Assembly (NCBI GenBank): GCA_045544195.1
Contig: JAZPYO010000018.1
Coordinates: 1 to 48,142, forward strand
DNA: 48,142 nt
Origin: RGIG7213 sp045544195
GTDB taxonomy: Bacteria > Bacillota > Clostridia > Oscillospirales > CAG-272
Direction of reading: 5' to 3'
Shown: one piece after another, positions 26,077 through 36,700 of the stretch
How the letters are laid out: each line of letters starts with the position of its first letter
Numbering within the stretch: position 1 is the first letter of the stretch
Made by a program: the position numbers and the translations under genes
The notes under the pieces: model-generated
What the model saw: the letters and a program-made list of their open reading frames with translations, nothing else
Database searches by the model: none
What the model was told of the DNA's origin: nothing

Positions 26077-26547
26077 TTACCATCTGAAATGTGCAAAAGC
26101 CTTGTTAGCTTCAGCCATTTTGTGAGTATCTTCTTTCTTCTTAACAGACGCACCTGTGTTGTTGATTGCGTCCAGTATTTCCGCTGCAAGTCGATCAGCC
26201 ATTGTTCTTTCGCTGCGAGCTCTGGAATACTTTGTTATCCAACGCAGACCAAGTGTGAGCTGGCGCTCAGGTCTAACGTCCATAGGAACCTGGTAAGTAG
26301 ATCCACCTACACGGCGAGCCTTAACCTCCAGCTTAGGCATAATATTATCCAAAGCGGCCTGGAATGATTCCAGGGGATTCTTACCGGATTTTGTTTCAAC
26401 GATCGCAAAAGCATCGTATACGATCTTCTGTGCAACGCCCTTTTTGCCGTCATACATTATATTATTGATAAGCTTTGTTACGAGCTTAGAATTATAAAGC
26501 GGATCCGGCAGAACGTCTCTTTTTGATATCTGACCTCTTCTCGGCAC
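26077..26547 (-). CDS. rpsG: 30S ribosomal protein S7
   Basis: 156 aa, the standard bacterial length. It nucleates assembly of the 30S head by binding 16S rRNA. Starts MPRRG and contains the conserved ARRVGGSTYQVP (~76-87), RPERQLTLGLRW and HKMAEANKAFAHFRW at the C-terminus. The ATG is preceded by GGAGG. Between rpsG and rpsL lie 164 bp with no gene and no clear terminator, longer than usual for this operon. Confidence 0.97.
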   Translation of the reverse strand: MPRRGQISKRDVLPDPLYNSKLVTKLINNIMYDGKKGVAQKIVYDAFAIVETKSGKNPLESFQAALDNIMPKLEVKARRVGGSTYQVPMDVRPERQLTLGLRWITKYSRARSERTMADRLAAEILDAINNTGASVKKKEDTHKMAEANKAFAHFRW

Positions 26548-26711
26548 TGTATCTTCCCTCCTTCATTAATATTCATGATATCATAGGTACTCGAAAGTGT
26601 AACTTTTCGTCCGTGCAGAAGCTGTCGAACAGTAATAAACACCTTATTTTTGAATAAAGGCATGTCCTTTGGCTTATGCATGTCTAAAAGCGAACTTTGT
26701 AACCTTCAGGC

Positions 26712-27131
26712 TTATTTGCCTGCTTTTGCTCTCTTTGCGCCGTAGAGCGAACGGCTCTGGTTTCTCTTCGCTACGCCCTGCGTATCGAGAGTACCTCTGA
26801 TGATGTGGTAACGTACACCAGGCAGGTCACGTACACGGCCGCCGCGGATAAGAACGACGGAGTGCTCCTGAAGGTTATGACCGATACCGGGAATGTAGCA
26901 CGTAGCCTCGTAACCGTTTACGAGCTTAACTCTTGCGATCTTACGGATAGCCGAGTTAGGCTTCTTCGGTGTAGCTGTTGTTACCTTTGTGCAAACGCCT
27001 CTCTTTTGAGGTGAGCTTTGGTCGGTTGCGCGCTTCTTAAGGGAGTTATAGCCCTTCTGCAAAGCGGGAACTTTGGACTTGTATCTTTTGTCCTGACGAC
27101 CGTTTTTAACCAATTGGTTAAAGGTAGGCAT
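26712..27131 (-). CDS. rpsL: 30S ribosomal protein S12
   Basis: 139 aa. Starts MPTFNQLVKNGR. The decoding-site loop is TPKKPNSA with both lysines, and RVRDLPGVRYH follows, so the positions usually changed in streptomycin resistance look wild-type. AAGGAG precedes the ATG. It is second in the transcript after an L7Ae-family gene, the gene order common in Firmicutes. Confidence 0.97.
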   Translation of the reverse strand: MPTFNQLVKNGRQDKRYKSKVPALQKGYNSLKKRATDQSSPQKRGVCTKVTTATPKKPNSAIRKIARVKLVNGYEATCYIPGIGHNLQEHSVVLIRGGRVRDLPGVRYHIIRGTLDTQGVAKRNQSRSLYGAKRAKAGK

Positions 27132-27209
27132 TCCAAAAAACTCCTTTCTTCAAAAATAAAATGTTTATTATATACCAACATACAGACAAGCTGTAATGAA
27201 AGTATCAAC

Positions 27210-27470
27210 TTATTTTCCGTCCTTCAAAATGCAGCAGACACTGCACGGCACTTCGATCCCGCACAGCTCACCGAGCTGCTCCATAGTGTATTCAAGGTTG
27301 ACGGTCACCTTTGCCAATGAAGCCATTTCCGCAATATCATATTTTATATACTCATCGGCATCGTTTGCAAGGAGCACCTTGGAAACGTTTCCTTTCTTTA
27401 ATGCCTTGCGGACTGTATTAAAGCCCACTGCCGACAAACTGTGATACAGGGCATTACGGCTTGCTTCCAT
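27210..27470 (-). CDS. L7Ae/L30e-family RNA-binding protein (YbxF/YlxQ-like)
   Basis: 86 aa from the ATG at 27470, which has AAAGGG 9 nt upstream. A longer frame to 27521 begins upstream of the transcription start and overlaps the -10 region, so it is rejected. The L7Ae fold is shown by GFNTVRKALKKGNVSKVLLANDAD, the RNA-facing segment of these k-turn-binding proteins, and by EQLGELCGIEVPCSVCCIL near the end. In Bacillus the equivalent YbxF lies immediately before rpsL and binds k-turn RNA. It leads the rpsL-rpsG-fusA-tuf transcript here. Confidence 0.85.
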   Translation of the reverse strand: MEASRNALYHSLSAVGFNTVRKALKKGNVSKVLLANDADEYIKYDIAEMASLAKVTVNLEYTMEQLGELCGIEVPCSVCCILKDGK

Positions 27471-27511
27471 ATCTTGAACCCTTTCAAAATATCTGAACAC
27501 ACACGCGATAT

Positions 27512-27540
27512 ATACTAACACAATACTCTTATTTTGTCAA
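27512..27540 (-). promoter_or_regulatory. Promoter of the L7Ae-rpsL-rpsG-fusA-tuf operon
   Basis: Minus-strand TTGACA (27540-27535), 17-bp spacer, TAGTAT (27517-27512), about 40 bp before the ATG at 27470. Confidence 0.85.
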
Positions 27541-27590
27541 GTACAAGCCATCGAATATTAGTCAAAATTATTTATTTGTTAATAATAAAT

Positions 27591-30017
27591 TTACTCTTGC
27601 GTGTTATTTTCATTCTGCAATTCAGCATCCACCTTTTTGTTTCTACGAACGATATAGAATATTGCAAATCCAACAACCACAGCTATCACCAGACTGAAAG
27701 ATATTATATATACGGAATACTCGCTTATCGGCATTTTTTCCTTCGATGGCTGTAATAAATTTTCACCTTCGCCCTCGGAATACCGAACCGAAGAAGAATA
27801 TACCGAATATTTTGCTCCCGTGGGCAGCGATGCGGAATACTGCACCGTAAACACACCGCTTCCTTTAAGCACACCGTTTTCCGTGCCGACATTTCCATTA
27901 AGTGTCCGAATAAGCACTTTATCCGTCACATTCACGGTCTCTCCTCCGTAATATACGGCGTATGCGCTCAAAGCTCCGACGTCATCAACGCTCACCTTAA
28001 GCTCAGAAATATACTTTTCCATTTCGCATGCAGAGGTTGTTGTAAAGCCATCATACCCTGCTCCGAAATATGACGCAACCTCATCAGGTGTATCTATTGC
28101 TTCCGGATGGACGGTTATTCCCCTTGCGGACAGATACGGCAAAAGTGATGCGGGGATGGATGTTTTACTGCCGATATAAGATGAATTTACACTTTGTAAG
28201 TACGAGCAGATATAAAATGCTCTTTCGTTTTCACTGTTATTACTCGATGAATACGGTGTATATGCGCTGTTCGCTTTTATATCAAGCTCTGCATTTACAT
28301 AATTGACCGTTTTTTCAGACCTTGAGAGAATAATTACTCTTGAAAGCATACCGGCATCTTTTATCTTTGATACAACTGACCGAATCATATATCGGCTTTC
28401 ACCGTTGATATATATTCTTAAATATGTGTCGGGATAGCTTTCTTTTAAAACCGTAAGAAGCTGCTGCAAGGACGGTACCGTTTCGTTCTTGGATCTTTCG
28501 TCACTATACCTAAGGCTCTGCAATTCATCAAATGTAGTTTTTGAGATAGTTACATTTTTCGTAAGCAGATCGGTTTCATCGGTATCTGATATAACGGGAA
28601 CACCGTCTTTTGTAATACAAATGCTTACACGTATGACCTGCACACCCATATCAAGCGCCGATCTTATCGCCGTAAGAGAATTTTTCACGCCTGTATTCGC
28701 ATCTCCGCCGTCCGATACTACTATCGGAGCTCTGAATACCGTATCCTCTGTATATCCCTCAATATACCGCACTGCCTTTTCGCCTTCGCTGCAAACTATT
28801 CCGTTAGATCCGTTTTTCAAGCAGTCAAAAAGCTCTGCATCTGTAGTATCCGCACATTGAGAAAAAACAGTTATCAGTCTTGCGCGCAACGAACGCACAG
28901 TTTTTTCATTTATTCTGCTCGAAACGATAACAGTATCACATTCTGATGCCAATGTCCTTTCGTACAGATCGTCAGCATTCACCGTTATAGACGAAGACGC
29001 ATCTATAACTCCCTTCAGATATACAGAGCTTTTTCTGCATATCTGTATCAGTTCTTCTTTAGGCGATATAATAAAGCCGTCTTTTATGTCTTTTTCTGAA
29101 AGCCATACACTCAAAGCGCGTGCAGACGAATCATCATTTACCGAAAACGCAGGGATCGCCGTACCCTTATGCAGCTCATACCGCTTTTCAAGCTCGTCTA
29201 TAACGCCGTCATCGCCTAAAACACTCAGCTTTTCATCGCTTATACCAACACGGTATATGATAACCGCACCTCTTACATCATCATTGGAAAAACCGCTCTC
29301 TCTGCCGTCATCATAAGAAATAATTGTCGGCGGATTTTTTATTCCTGTTTTTGAAAGGTAAATATCGTTATTAAACGACTCGGAAAGCCCTTTTCCGATA
29401 TATTCGGTATTTGCAGCCTTTACGTTATCTATATAAGCCGTTGCACCCTTAGCCTGAAATGCTGATTTTCCGTCAGCTTTGTTTTTCAAGGCACATTCAA
29501 TAATACATTCGCCGTTCACAAGTGAGAATACCTTTCCTTCACTTACCGCAACGGTTGCAAAAAACTCTCGGCTTAGCGTTATTGCATACGAAAAAATTAC
29601 CTCATACACCGTGTCAGATGTAAAATAAGCAAGCTCAGCACGGTCCGAAAAATACATCACCTTATAGCAGGAGCTGTCATCTTCAGATATACCGAATGCT
29701 ATGCCGACATAATCGCTTTCACTCAACTGCTCAGTTGCAAGCTCAAATTCAAGCACAAATTCATCATCGCACAAAAACGGCAGCACTGCCTGAGTTACAG
29801 GCGGATAAAGCGTACCGCCATTCAGCTTCAAAGCGCCGTTTTCGACCGCAATCGCTCCGTCTCCTTCTGTCAGCTCATAATAATCAAGATACGAAGGGTC
29901 CGAAAAAGCACATTCGTATGTTTTCTCTGTCGCAAAGGCGAGCATATTCATAAGCATACCAAAAAGGAGTGTAAAAGCGCAAAAAGCGCATACATATTTT
30001 TTTATAATTATTTTCAT
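27591..30017 (-). CDS. Membrane-anchored extracytoplasmic protein with degenerate GDPD-like domain
   Basis: 808 aa. Signal or anchor sequence at ~6-30, and a single C-terminal membrane segment (~766-788) followed by a charged tail (RRNKKVDAELQ). Residues ~35-200 look like a jelly-roll/LamG-type domain. A middle region (~215-430) and then ~440-690 follow the layout of glycerophosphodiester phosphodiesterases: SLTAIRSALDMGVQVIRVSICITKDGVPVISDTDETDLLT. The catalytic residues are missing. There is no His-Arg pair at the start, the Glu-x-Asp pair reads RVS, and the second His is replaced. It is therefore probably non-catalytic, perhaps a sensor or wall-binding protein. The gene lies between rpoC and the rps operon on the same strand, with no ribosome binding site I can see before the ATG. 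Confidence 0.65.
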   Translation of the reverse strand: MKIIIKKYVCAFCAFTLLFGMLMNMLAFATEKTYECAFSDPSYLDYYELTEGDGAIAVENGALKLNGGTLYPPVTQAVLPFLCDDEFVLEFELATEQLSESDYVGIAFGISEDDSSCYKVMYFSDRAELAYFTSDTVYEVIFSYAITLSREFFATVAVSEGKVFSLVNGECIIECALKNKADGKSAFQAKGATAYIDNVKAANTEYIGKGLSESFNNDIYLSKTGIKNPPTIISYDDGRESGFSNDDVRGAVIIYRVGISDEKLSVLGDDGVIDELEKRYELHKGTAIPAFSVNDDSSARALSVWLSEKDIKDGFIISPKEELIQICRKSSVYLKGVIDASSSITVNADDLYERTLASECDTVIVSSRINEKTVRSLRARLITVFSQCADTTDAELFDCLKNGSNGIVCSEGEKAVRYIEGYTEDTVFRAPIVVSDGGDANTGVKNSLTAIRSALDMGVQVIRVSICITKDGVPVISDTDETDLLTKNVTISKTTFDELQSLRYSDERSKNETVPSLQQLLTVLKESYPDTYLRIYINGESRYMIRSVVSKIKDAGMLSRVIILSRSEKTVNYVNAELDIKANSAYTPYSSSNNSENERAFYICSYLQSVNSSYIGSKTSIPASLLPYLSARGITVHPEAIDTPDEVASYFGAGYDGFTTTSACEMEKYISELKVSVDDVGALSAYAVYYGGETVNVTDKVLIRTLNGNVGTENGVLKGSGVFTVQYSASLPTGAKYSVYSSSVRYSEGEGENLLQPSKEKMPISEYSVYIISFSLVIAVVVGFAIFYIVRRNKKVDAELQNENNTQE

Positions 30018-30030
30018 ATTAATAAAGTGC

Positions 30031-30070
30031 GAGGGCGATCCTCGGAATTATATTCCGAAGGAAAGCCCCC
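30031..30070 (-). terminator. Hairpin after rpoC (probable terminator or attenuator)
   Basis: GAGGGC (30031-30036) pairs with GCCCCC (30065-30070) around an inner CCTCGGAAT/ATTCCGAAGG stem. On the minus strand only a short TTTATT follows, so readthrough into the GDPD-like gene is possible. Confidence 0.6.
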
Positions 30071-30082
30071 GTCTGTTCAGGT

Positions 30083-33000
30083 TTAATTGTTATTTGTACC
30101 GTACATTTCATCAAATTCGGGGGTTTTATCAACCTCGATGCTACGGTATTTTTCCATACCTGTTCCGGCAGGAATGAGCTTACCGATGATAACGTTCTCC
30201 TTAAGGCCCATAAGGTGATCGACCTTGCCTCTGATCGCTGCATCTGTGAGCACCTTCGTTGTTTCCTGGAAGGAAGCTGCCGATAGGAATGATTCTGTTC
30301 CGAGTGAAGCCTTGGTGATACCGAGAAGAACAGGCTCTGCCGTAGCGAGTCTGAGCGTGGTCTCACCTGCATCGATACGAGCCTGAATAGCCTCGTTCTC
30401 GTTGCGGAATTCGCTTATATCCACCTGTGAACCGATAAGCATAGACGTATCGCCCGGATCCTCTATGCGTAACTTTCTCGTCATCTGGCGTGTAATTACC
30501 TCAATGTGCTTATCGTTGATGTCAACAGACTGACTGCGGTAAACCTTCTGAACCTCTGTGATGATGTAATCATAAACAGCAGAAAGTCCCTTTGTGGCAA
30601 GAATGTCAGCAGGAGCCTTGCTACCCTCTGACATAGGCTCGCCCTTGAATACCGTATCTCCGTCCTTGACTGTGATAGGCATAATATTGTCGATGTTCGT
30701 GGTCCACGTTTCGCCAGAAGGGCTTGTAACAGTAACCTTTCTTGCGCGCTTTGTCTCAACTATGGAAACTACGCCGTCAAGCTCTGCAACAACGGCAGCC
30801 TTTTTAGGTCTGCGTGCCTCAAACAGCTCTTCGACACGGGGAAGACCCTGTGTAATGTCCGAGCCCGCAATACCGCCCGTATGGAACGTACGCATCGTAA
30901 GCTGTGTACCGGGCTCACCGATAGACTGAGCTGCTATGATACCAACTGCTTCACCGACACTGACGGGCTTTGTTGTAGCAAGGTCCATACCGTAGCAATG
31001 AGCACAAACACCGTGACGCGCCTGACACTTGAGCACGGAACGGATCTCTACCTGCGTTATACCCGACTTGATTATGCGATCGCACATTTCATCGTCAAGC
31101 ATAACATCTGCGTCTGCAATCATCTCGCCTGTTGCGGGATCCACAACAGGATGCACAGTATATCTGCCGAAAAGTCTTTCCTTGAACTTTTCGATAGTTT
31201 CGTTGCCGTTTCTGATCTCAGAAACAACAAGTCCTTCCTTTGCACCGCAGTTTTCCTCGTAAATGATGACCTCCTGCGATACGTCAACAAGACGTCTTGT
31301 AAGATAACCTGAGTCAGCCGTACGCAAAGCCGTATCGGCAAGTGACTTACGCGAGCCTCTCGCACCGATAAAGTAATCAAGGACGTTAAGACCCTCACGG
31401 AAGTTCGATTTGATCGGAATTTCCATCGTCTTACCGCTCGTAGCAAACATAAGTCCGCGCATACCTGCGAGCTGACGCATCTGCTTGATACTACCACGGG
31501 CTCCGGAGTCACTCATCATCTTGATGGGGTTGTAAAGGTCAAGTCCATCCTGCAAGGCGTCCGTAACCTCTTTTGTTGTTACTTCCCACGTTTTAACAAC
31601 TGCGTTGTATCTTTCTTCATCGGTCATAACACCCTTATTGAAGAAGTCGGTGATCTGCTCTACACGCTCCTCTGCCTTCGCAATAAGCATAGGCTTCTGC
31701 TTAGGAATGGTCATATCGGGAACGGATATGGAGATAGCTCCGCGCGTGGAGTATTTAAAGCCCATAGCCTTGATCTGATCAAGAACCACCGCTGTAACGG
31801 ACGGGCCGTGCTTTTTGATACATCTGTCAACGATCTCACCGAGCTTGCCCTTTGTTGCTACGAACGTAACCTCAAGGTCAAGGCAATGCTCAGGATCGTT
31901 TCTGTCTACCCAGCCAAGATCCTGGGGAATATTTTCATTGAATATGAGTCTGCCGAGCGTAGCATCTATGATACCCGTCTTTAAAACACCGTTTATCTCC
32001 CTGCTCACTCTTACCTTGATGGGTGTGTGGAGCGTTATGCACTTGTTTTCGTAAGCCATTACAGCTTCGTCGAAGTTCATATATACGCTGCCTCTGCCAA
32101 GGCATGACTCTTCATAGAATTTTACAGTATATCTTCCGTATTTTTCGTCATTATCCGAAGGAACTCCGCCGATCTTTGCCTTATACGCTTCGTATTCGTC
32201 AAGCTCTATGTCGCTTGCCGCAAGCGTAAGATAATATGAACCGAGGACCATATCCTGAGAAGGAACTGCAACTGCGCGTCCGTCAACAGGCTTCAGAAGG
32301 TTTGACGAAGAAAGCATAAGAAATCTTGCCTCAGCCTGAGCCTCTACGGACAGAGGAACGTGAACAGGCATCTGGTCGCCGTCGAAGTCAGCATTGAACG
32401 CCGAGCATACCAACGGGTGCAGCTTTATTGCTCTGCCATCGACCAATACAGGCTCAAACGCCTGAATGGAAAGACGGTGAAGCGTAGGTGCGCGGTTGAG
32501 AAGGACAGGGTGCTCCTTGATAACGCTTTCAAGAGCGTCCCAGACGAAGCTTTCAACCTTGTCAACCTTTTTCTTTGCATCCTTTATATTCGTCGCTTTC
32601 TGAGTTTCAACAAGACGCTTCATAACGAAGGGCTTGAAAAGCTCAAGCGCCATTTCCTTAGGAAGACCGCACTGATATATCTTCAATTCAGGACCTACGA
32701 CGATAACCGAACGTCCCGAATAGTCAACACGCTTACCCAAAAGGTTCTGACGGAAGCGTCCCTGCTTACCTCTGAGCATTTCGGAAAGTGATTTAAGAGG
32801 TCTGTTATTAGGACCTGTAACGGGCTTTCCGCGTCTGCCGTTGTCTATAAGTGCGTCTACGGCTTCCTGAAGCATACGCTTTTCGTTGCGTATGATTATT
32901 TCGGGAGCCTGAAGCTCCATGAGCTTCTTAAGACGGTTGTTTCTGTTTATTACTCTGCGATACAGATCGTTGAGGTCAGATGTTGCAAATCTGCCGCCGT

Positions 33001-33730
33001 CGAGCTGTACCATAGGACGTATCTCCGGAGGAATTACGGGAATTACCTCAAGGATCATCCATTCGGGCTTATTACCCGATTTTCTGAACGCTTCAACTAC
33101 CTCAAGACGCTTTATGAGCTTGACCTTTTTCTGTCCTGCAGCGCTTGCAAGCTCTGTTTTGAGCTGCTCTGAAAGCTTTTCAATATCAAGCTTCTGCAAA
33201 AGCTCTTTTATAGCCTCTGCACCCATACCTACCTTGAAGCCGTCCTCATAACGCTCGTACTCTCTGCGGTATTCAGCCTCTGTAAGAGCCTGGTTGAGCG
33301 AAAGTCCTGTTTCACCGGGATCGGTAACGATATACTGACCAAAGTACAGCACCTTGTCAAGAACTCTGGGGGAAATATCGAGCAAAAGGCTCATTCTTGA
33401 AGGAATAGCGCGGAAATACCAGATGTGTGACACAGGGCATGCAAGCTCAATGTGTCCCATTCTTTCACGGCGCACCTTTTTAGTCGTTACCTCAACGCCG
33501 CACTTTTCACAGACCTTACCTTTATATCTTACTCTTTTATATCTTCCGCAAAGACATTCCCAGTCCTTCGTCGGACCAAATATCTTTTCGCAGAAAAGTC
33601 CGTCCTTTTCCGCCTTGAGCGTTCTGTAATTTATGGTCTCGGGCTTTAATACCTCGCCGTATGACCAGCTTCTTATTTTATCGGGAGCCGCAAGACCGAT
33701 CTGTATCGAGTCAAAAATGTTTTTATCCAT
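30083..33730 (-). CDS. rpoC: RNA polymerase beta' subunit
   Basis: 1215 aa, full length without large lineage insertions. N-terminal zinc site CLCGRYKRVRYKGKVCEKCG (~60-79). The catalytic Mg loop is NADFDGDQMPVHVP. The bridge-helix/trigger-loop region includes RTFHTGGIAGSDITQGLPRVEELFE, and a second zinc site lies near CQARHGVCAHCYG. AGGAGGG precedes the ATG 9 nt away. It starts 17 bp after rpoB and is co-transcribed with it. Confidence 0.98.
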   Translation of the reverse strand: MDKNIFDSIQIGLAAPDKIRSWSYGEVLKPETINYRTLKAEKDGLFCEKIFGPTKDWECLCGRYKRVRYKGKVCEKCGVEVTTKKVRRERMGHIELACPVSHIWYFRAIPSRMSLLLDISPRVLDKVLYFGQYIVTDPGETGLSLNQALTEAEYRREYERYEDGFKVGMGAEAIKELLQKLDIEKLSEQLKTELASAAGQKKVKLIKRLEVVEAFRKSGNKPEWMILEVIPVIPPEIRPMVQLDGGRFATSDLNDLYRRVINRNNRLKKLMELQAPEIIIRNEKRMLQEAVDALIDNGRRGKPVTGPNNRPLKSLSEMLRGKQGRFRQNLLGKRVDYSGRSVIVVGPELKIYQCGLPKEMALELFKPFVMKRLVETQKATNIKDAKKKVDKVESFVWDALESVIKEHPVLLNRAPTLHRLSIQAFEPVLVDGRAIKLHPLVCSAFNADFDGDQMPVHVPLSVEAQAEARFLMLSSSNLLKPVDGRAVAVPSQDMVLGSYYLTLAASDIELDEYEAYKAKIGGVPSDNDEKYGRYTVKFYEESCLGRGSVYMNFDEAVMAYENKCITLHTPIKVRVSREINGVLKTGIIDATLGRLIFNENIPQDLGWVDRNDPEHCLDLEVTFVATKGKLGEIVDRCIKKHGPSVTAVVLDQIKAMGFKYSTRGAISISVPDMTIPKQKPMLIAKAEERVEQITDFFNKGVMTDEERYNAVVKTWEVTTKEVTDALQDGLDLYNPIKMMSDSGARGSIKQMRQLAGMRGLMFATSGKTMEIPIKSNFREGLNVLDYFIGARGSRKSLADTALRTADSGYLTRRLVDVSQEVIIYEENCGAKEGLVVSEIRNGNETIEKFKERLFGRYTVHPVVDPATGEMIADADVMLDDEMCDRIIKSGITQVEIRSVLKCQARHGVCAHCYGMDLATTKPVSVGEAVGIIAAQSIGEPGTQLTMRTFHTGGIAGSDITQGLPRVEELFEARRPKKAAVVAELDGVVSIVETKRARKVTVTSPSGETWTTNIDNIMPITVKDGDTVFKGEPMSEGSKAPADILATKGLSAVYDYIITEVQKVYRSQSVDINDKHIEVITRQMTRKLRIEDPGDTSMLIGSQVDISEFRNENEAIQARIDAGETTLRLATAEPVLLGITKASLGTESFLSAASFQETTKVLTDAAIRGKVDHLMGLKENVIIGKLIPAGTGMEKYRSIEVDKTPEFDEMYGTNNN

Positions 33731-33747
33731 ATATTATCGTTCCCTCC

Positions 33748-36700
33748 TTACTCGTCATCGCCGTCGTAATCGTCAAATGCGTCATCGAAGGCGTCGTCGA
33801 AGCCCAAATCGTCATCGAAATCGTCATCGGGAGACTCTTCAACGTAGTTTTCTTCGACCTCTTCTTCAACAACAACGCTTTCACCGATCTCGCGGGCGTC
33901 GTATGTCTGCTCGGGGACAGCCTCGTCAGCAAGGGACGAAAGCTCTATTTCCATACCGTTTTCATCAAGCACCTTGACATCAAGCGCCAATGCCTGAAGC
34001 TCTTTTACAAGAACCTTGAAGGATTCAGGGATACCGGGAGTCGGGATATTCTGACCCTTGACGATAGCCTCGTACGTTTTAACACGTCCTGTTACATCGT
34101 CACTCTTTACAGTCAGAATTTCCTGAAGCGTATAAGCAGCACCGTAAGCCTCCAATGCCCAGACCTCCATCTCTCCGAAACGCTGACCGCCGAACTGAGC
34201 CTTACCGCCCAAGGGCTGCTGTGTAACGAGAGAATAAGGACCTGTGGAACGTGCATGGATCTTATCGTCAACGAGGTGGTGAAGCTTAAGATAGTACATT
34301 ATTCCGACTGTTACAGGATTGTCGAAGGGTTCGCCCGTACGTCCGTCATAAAGCACCGTTTTGCCCGTTTCGGAAAGTCCCGCTTCCTTAAGGCATTCAA
34401 TGATGTCCTTCTCCGTTGCGCCGTCAAATACAGGGGTCATTATCTTCCAGCCGAGCTTCTTTGCCGCAATACCGAGGTGGACCTCAAGCACCTGACCGAT
34501 GTTCATACGCGAAGGAACGCCCAGCGGGTTAAGAACTATATCAAGGGGAGTACCGTCAGGCAAGAAGGGCATATCCTCAGGGGGAAGTATGCGTGATACG
34601 ACACCCTTGTTACCGTGTCGACCTGCCATCTTGTCTCCGACAGATATCTTTCTCTTCTGTGCGATGTATACTCTTACTACCTTGTTTACTCCGGGAGGAA
34701 GCTCATCGCCGTTAACACGCGAGAATACCTTTACATCAACTACGATACCGCTTTCGCCGTGAGGCAAACGCATCGAGGTGTCACGCACCTCTCTCGCCTT
34801 TTCACCGAATATCGCTCTGAGCAGGCGTTCTTCGGGTGTGAGCTCTGTTTCTCCCTTGGGAGTTACCTTACCTACAAGTATATCACCCGATCTTACCTCT
34901 GTACCTACGCGGATTATACCGTCTGCATCAAGATCCTTAAGAACATCCTCTGCTACGTTGGGGATCTCTCTTGTGATCTCCTCCGGACCGAGCTTTGTGT
35001 CTCTTGCCTCGTGTGAATATTCTTCTATGTGAAGTGAGGTATAAACGTCATCTCTTACAAGTCTTTCGTTGAGGAGAACGGCATCCTCGTAGTTATAGCC
35101 TTCCCATGTAAGAAATCCTATGAGAGCATTCTTACCGAGCGCTATTTCTCCGTTACTTGTAGCAGGACCGTCAGCAATTACCTGACCTTTTTCAACATAG
35201 TCGCCCTTGTTTACGATCGGACGCTGGTTTACGCACGTGCCCTGGTTGGAGCGTTTGAATTTAATGAGATAGTAGCAGTCCTTTCTGCCGCTGTCCGTAA
35301 CGATAACGATCTCGTCAGCGGAAACCTTTTCAACAAAGCCTGCTTCCTTTGCCAGAATACATACGCCTGAATCCACAGCCGCCTTGTATTCCATACCCGT
35401 ACCGACAATAGGCGAATCGCACATAAGAAGCGGCACTGCCTGCTTCTGCATGTTCGAACCCATAAGCGCACGGGAGTTGTCGTCGTTTTCAAGGAACGGG
35501 ATCATCGATGTTGCAACAGATACGACCATCTTGGGCGATACATCAACGAAATCGACCGCTTCCTTATCCATTTCGATTATTTCATTCTTGTGACGTACTA
35601 CGACACGCTTGCGGATAAATCTGCCCTCTTCGTCAAGCGGCTCGCTTGCCTGAGCGACAACGTAGTTATCCTCAATGTCAGCCGTCATGTATATAACTTC
35701 ATCTGTGAGCTTGCCCGTTTCCTTGTCTATCTTGCGGTAGGGCGCTTCGATAAAGCCGTAATCATTTATTCTTGCATAGGTTGAAAGATACGATATAAGA
35801 CCGATGTTAGGACCTTCAGGCGTTTCGATAGGACACATTCTGCCATAGTGGGTATAATGTACGTCACGCACCTCGAATGATGCTCTGTCTCTTGAAAGAC
35901 CGCCCGGGCCGAGAGCTGAAAGACGGCGCTTGTGAGTAAGCTCTGCAAGGGGGTTGGACTGGTCCATAAACTGCGACAAAGGCGAAGAACCGAAGAATTC
36001 TCTTATCGCCGTCACAATAGGTCTGGGGTTGATGAGAGCCTTGGGAGAAAGGGACTCTACGTCCTGGATATTCATTCTCTCCTTGACGATCTTGTCCATT
36101 CTGGAAAAACCGATCCTGATCTGGTTTTGCAGCAATTCGCCGACAGAACGCAGACGGCGGTTTCCGAGGTGGTCTATGTCATCGATAGTTCCTATGCCGT
36201 TGCCTAAGCACAGCATATAGTTGATCGATGCAAATATATCCTCACGGGTGATATGCTTCGGCATAAGCTCGCCTATTCTCAGCTTTGCTTCTGCTTTTAC
36301 AGCATCCACATCGCCGCCGCACTTTTCCATGATCTCAAGCAATACGCCGAGATTTACTTTCTCTGTTATGCCGACATCCTCAAGAGAATATCCAAGAGCA
36401 TCTTCAGCACGGATAGTTCCGTTTGAAAGTATCTTCATTTCTCCGTCGGGCACTCTGACGTAAGCCTCGTTTACGCCTGCATGCTCGATCTGAAGTGCTT
36501 TTTCACGGTCGATAAGCTCACCCTCAGTGAACATAAGCTCACCTGTTATGGGGTTGATAACATTTCTGGAGATCACCTTGCCGACAAGTCTTTCGGCAAT
36601 AGCGAGTTTTTTATTGAATTTATATCTGCCGACGTTCGCAAGATCATATCTTTTGGGATCAAAGAACAAATTGTTGATAAGCTGAATAGCACTGTCAACA

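Noticed and set aside
33661..34596. 311-codon open frame on the plus strand inside rpoB
   Set aside because: It is antisense to rpoB, has no ribosome site or promoter, and its protein has no recognisable domain. Long antisense frames are expected opposite well-biased genes.
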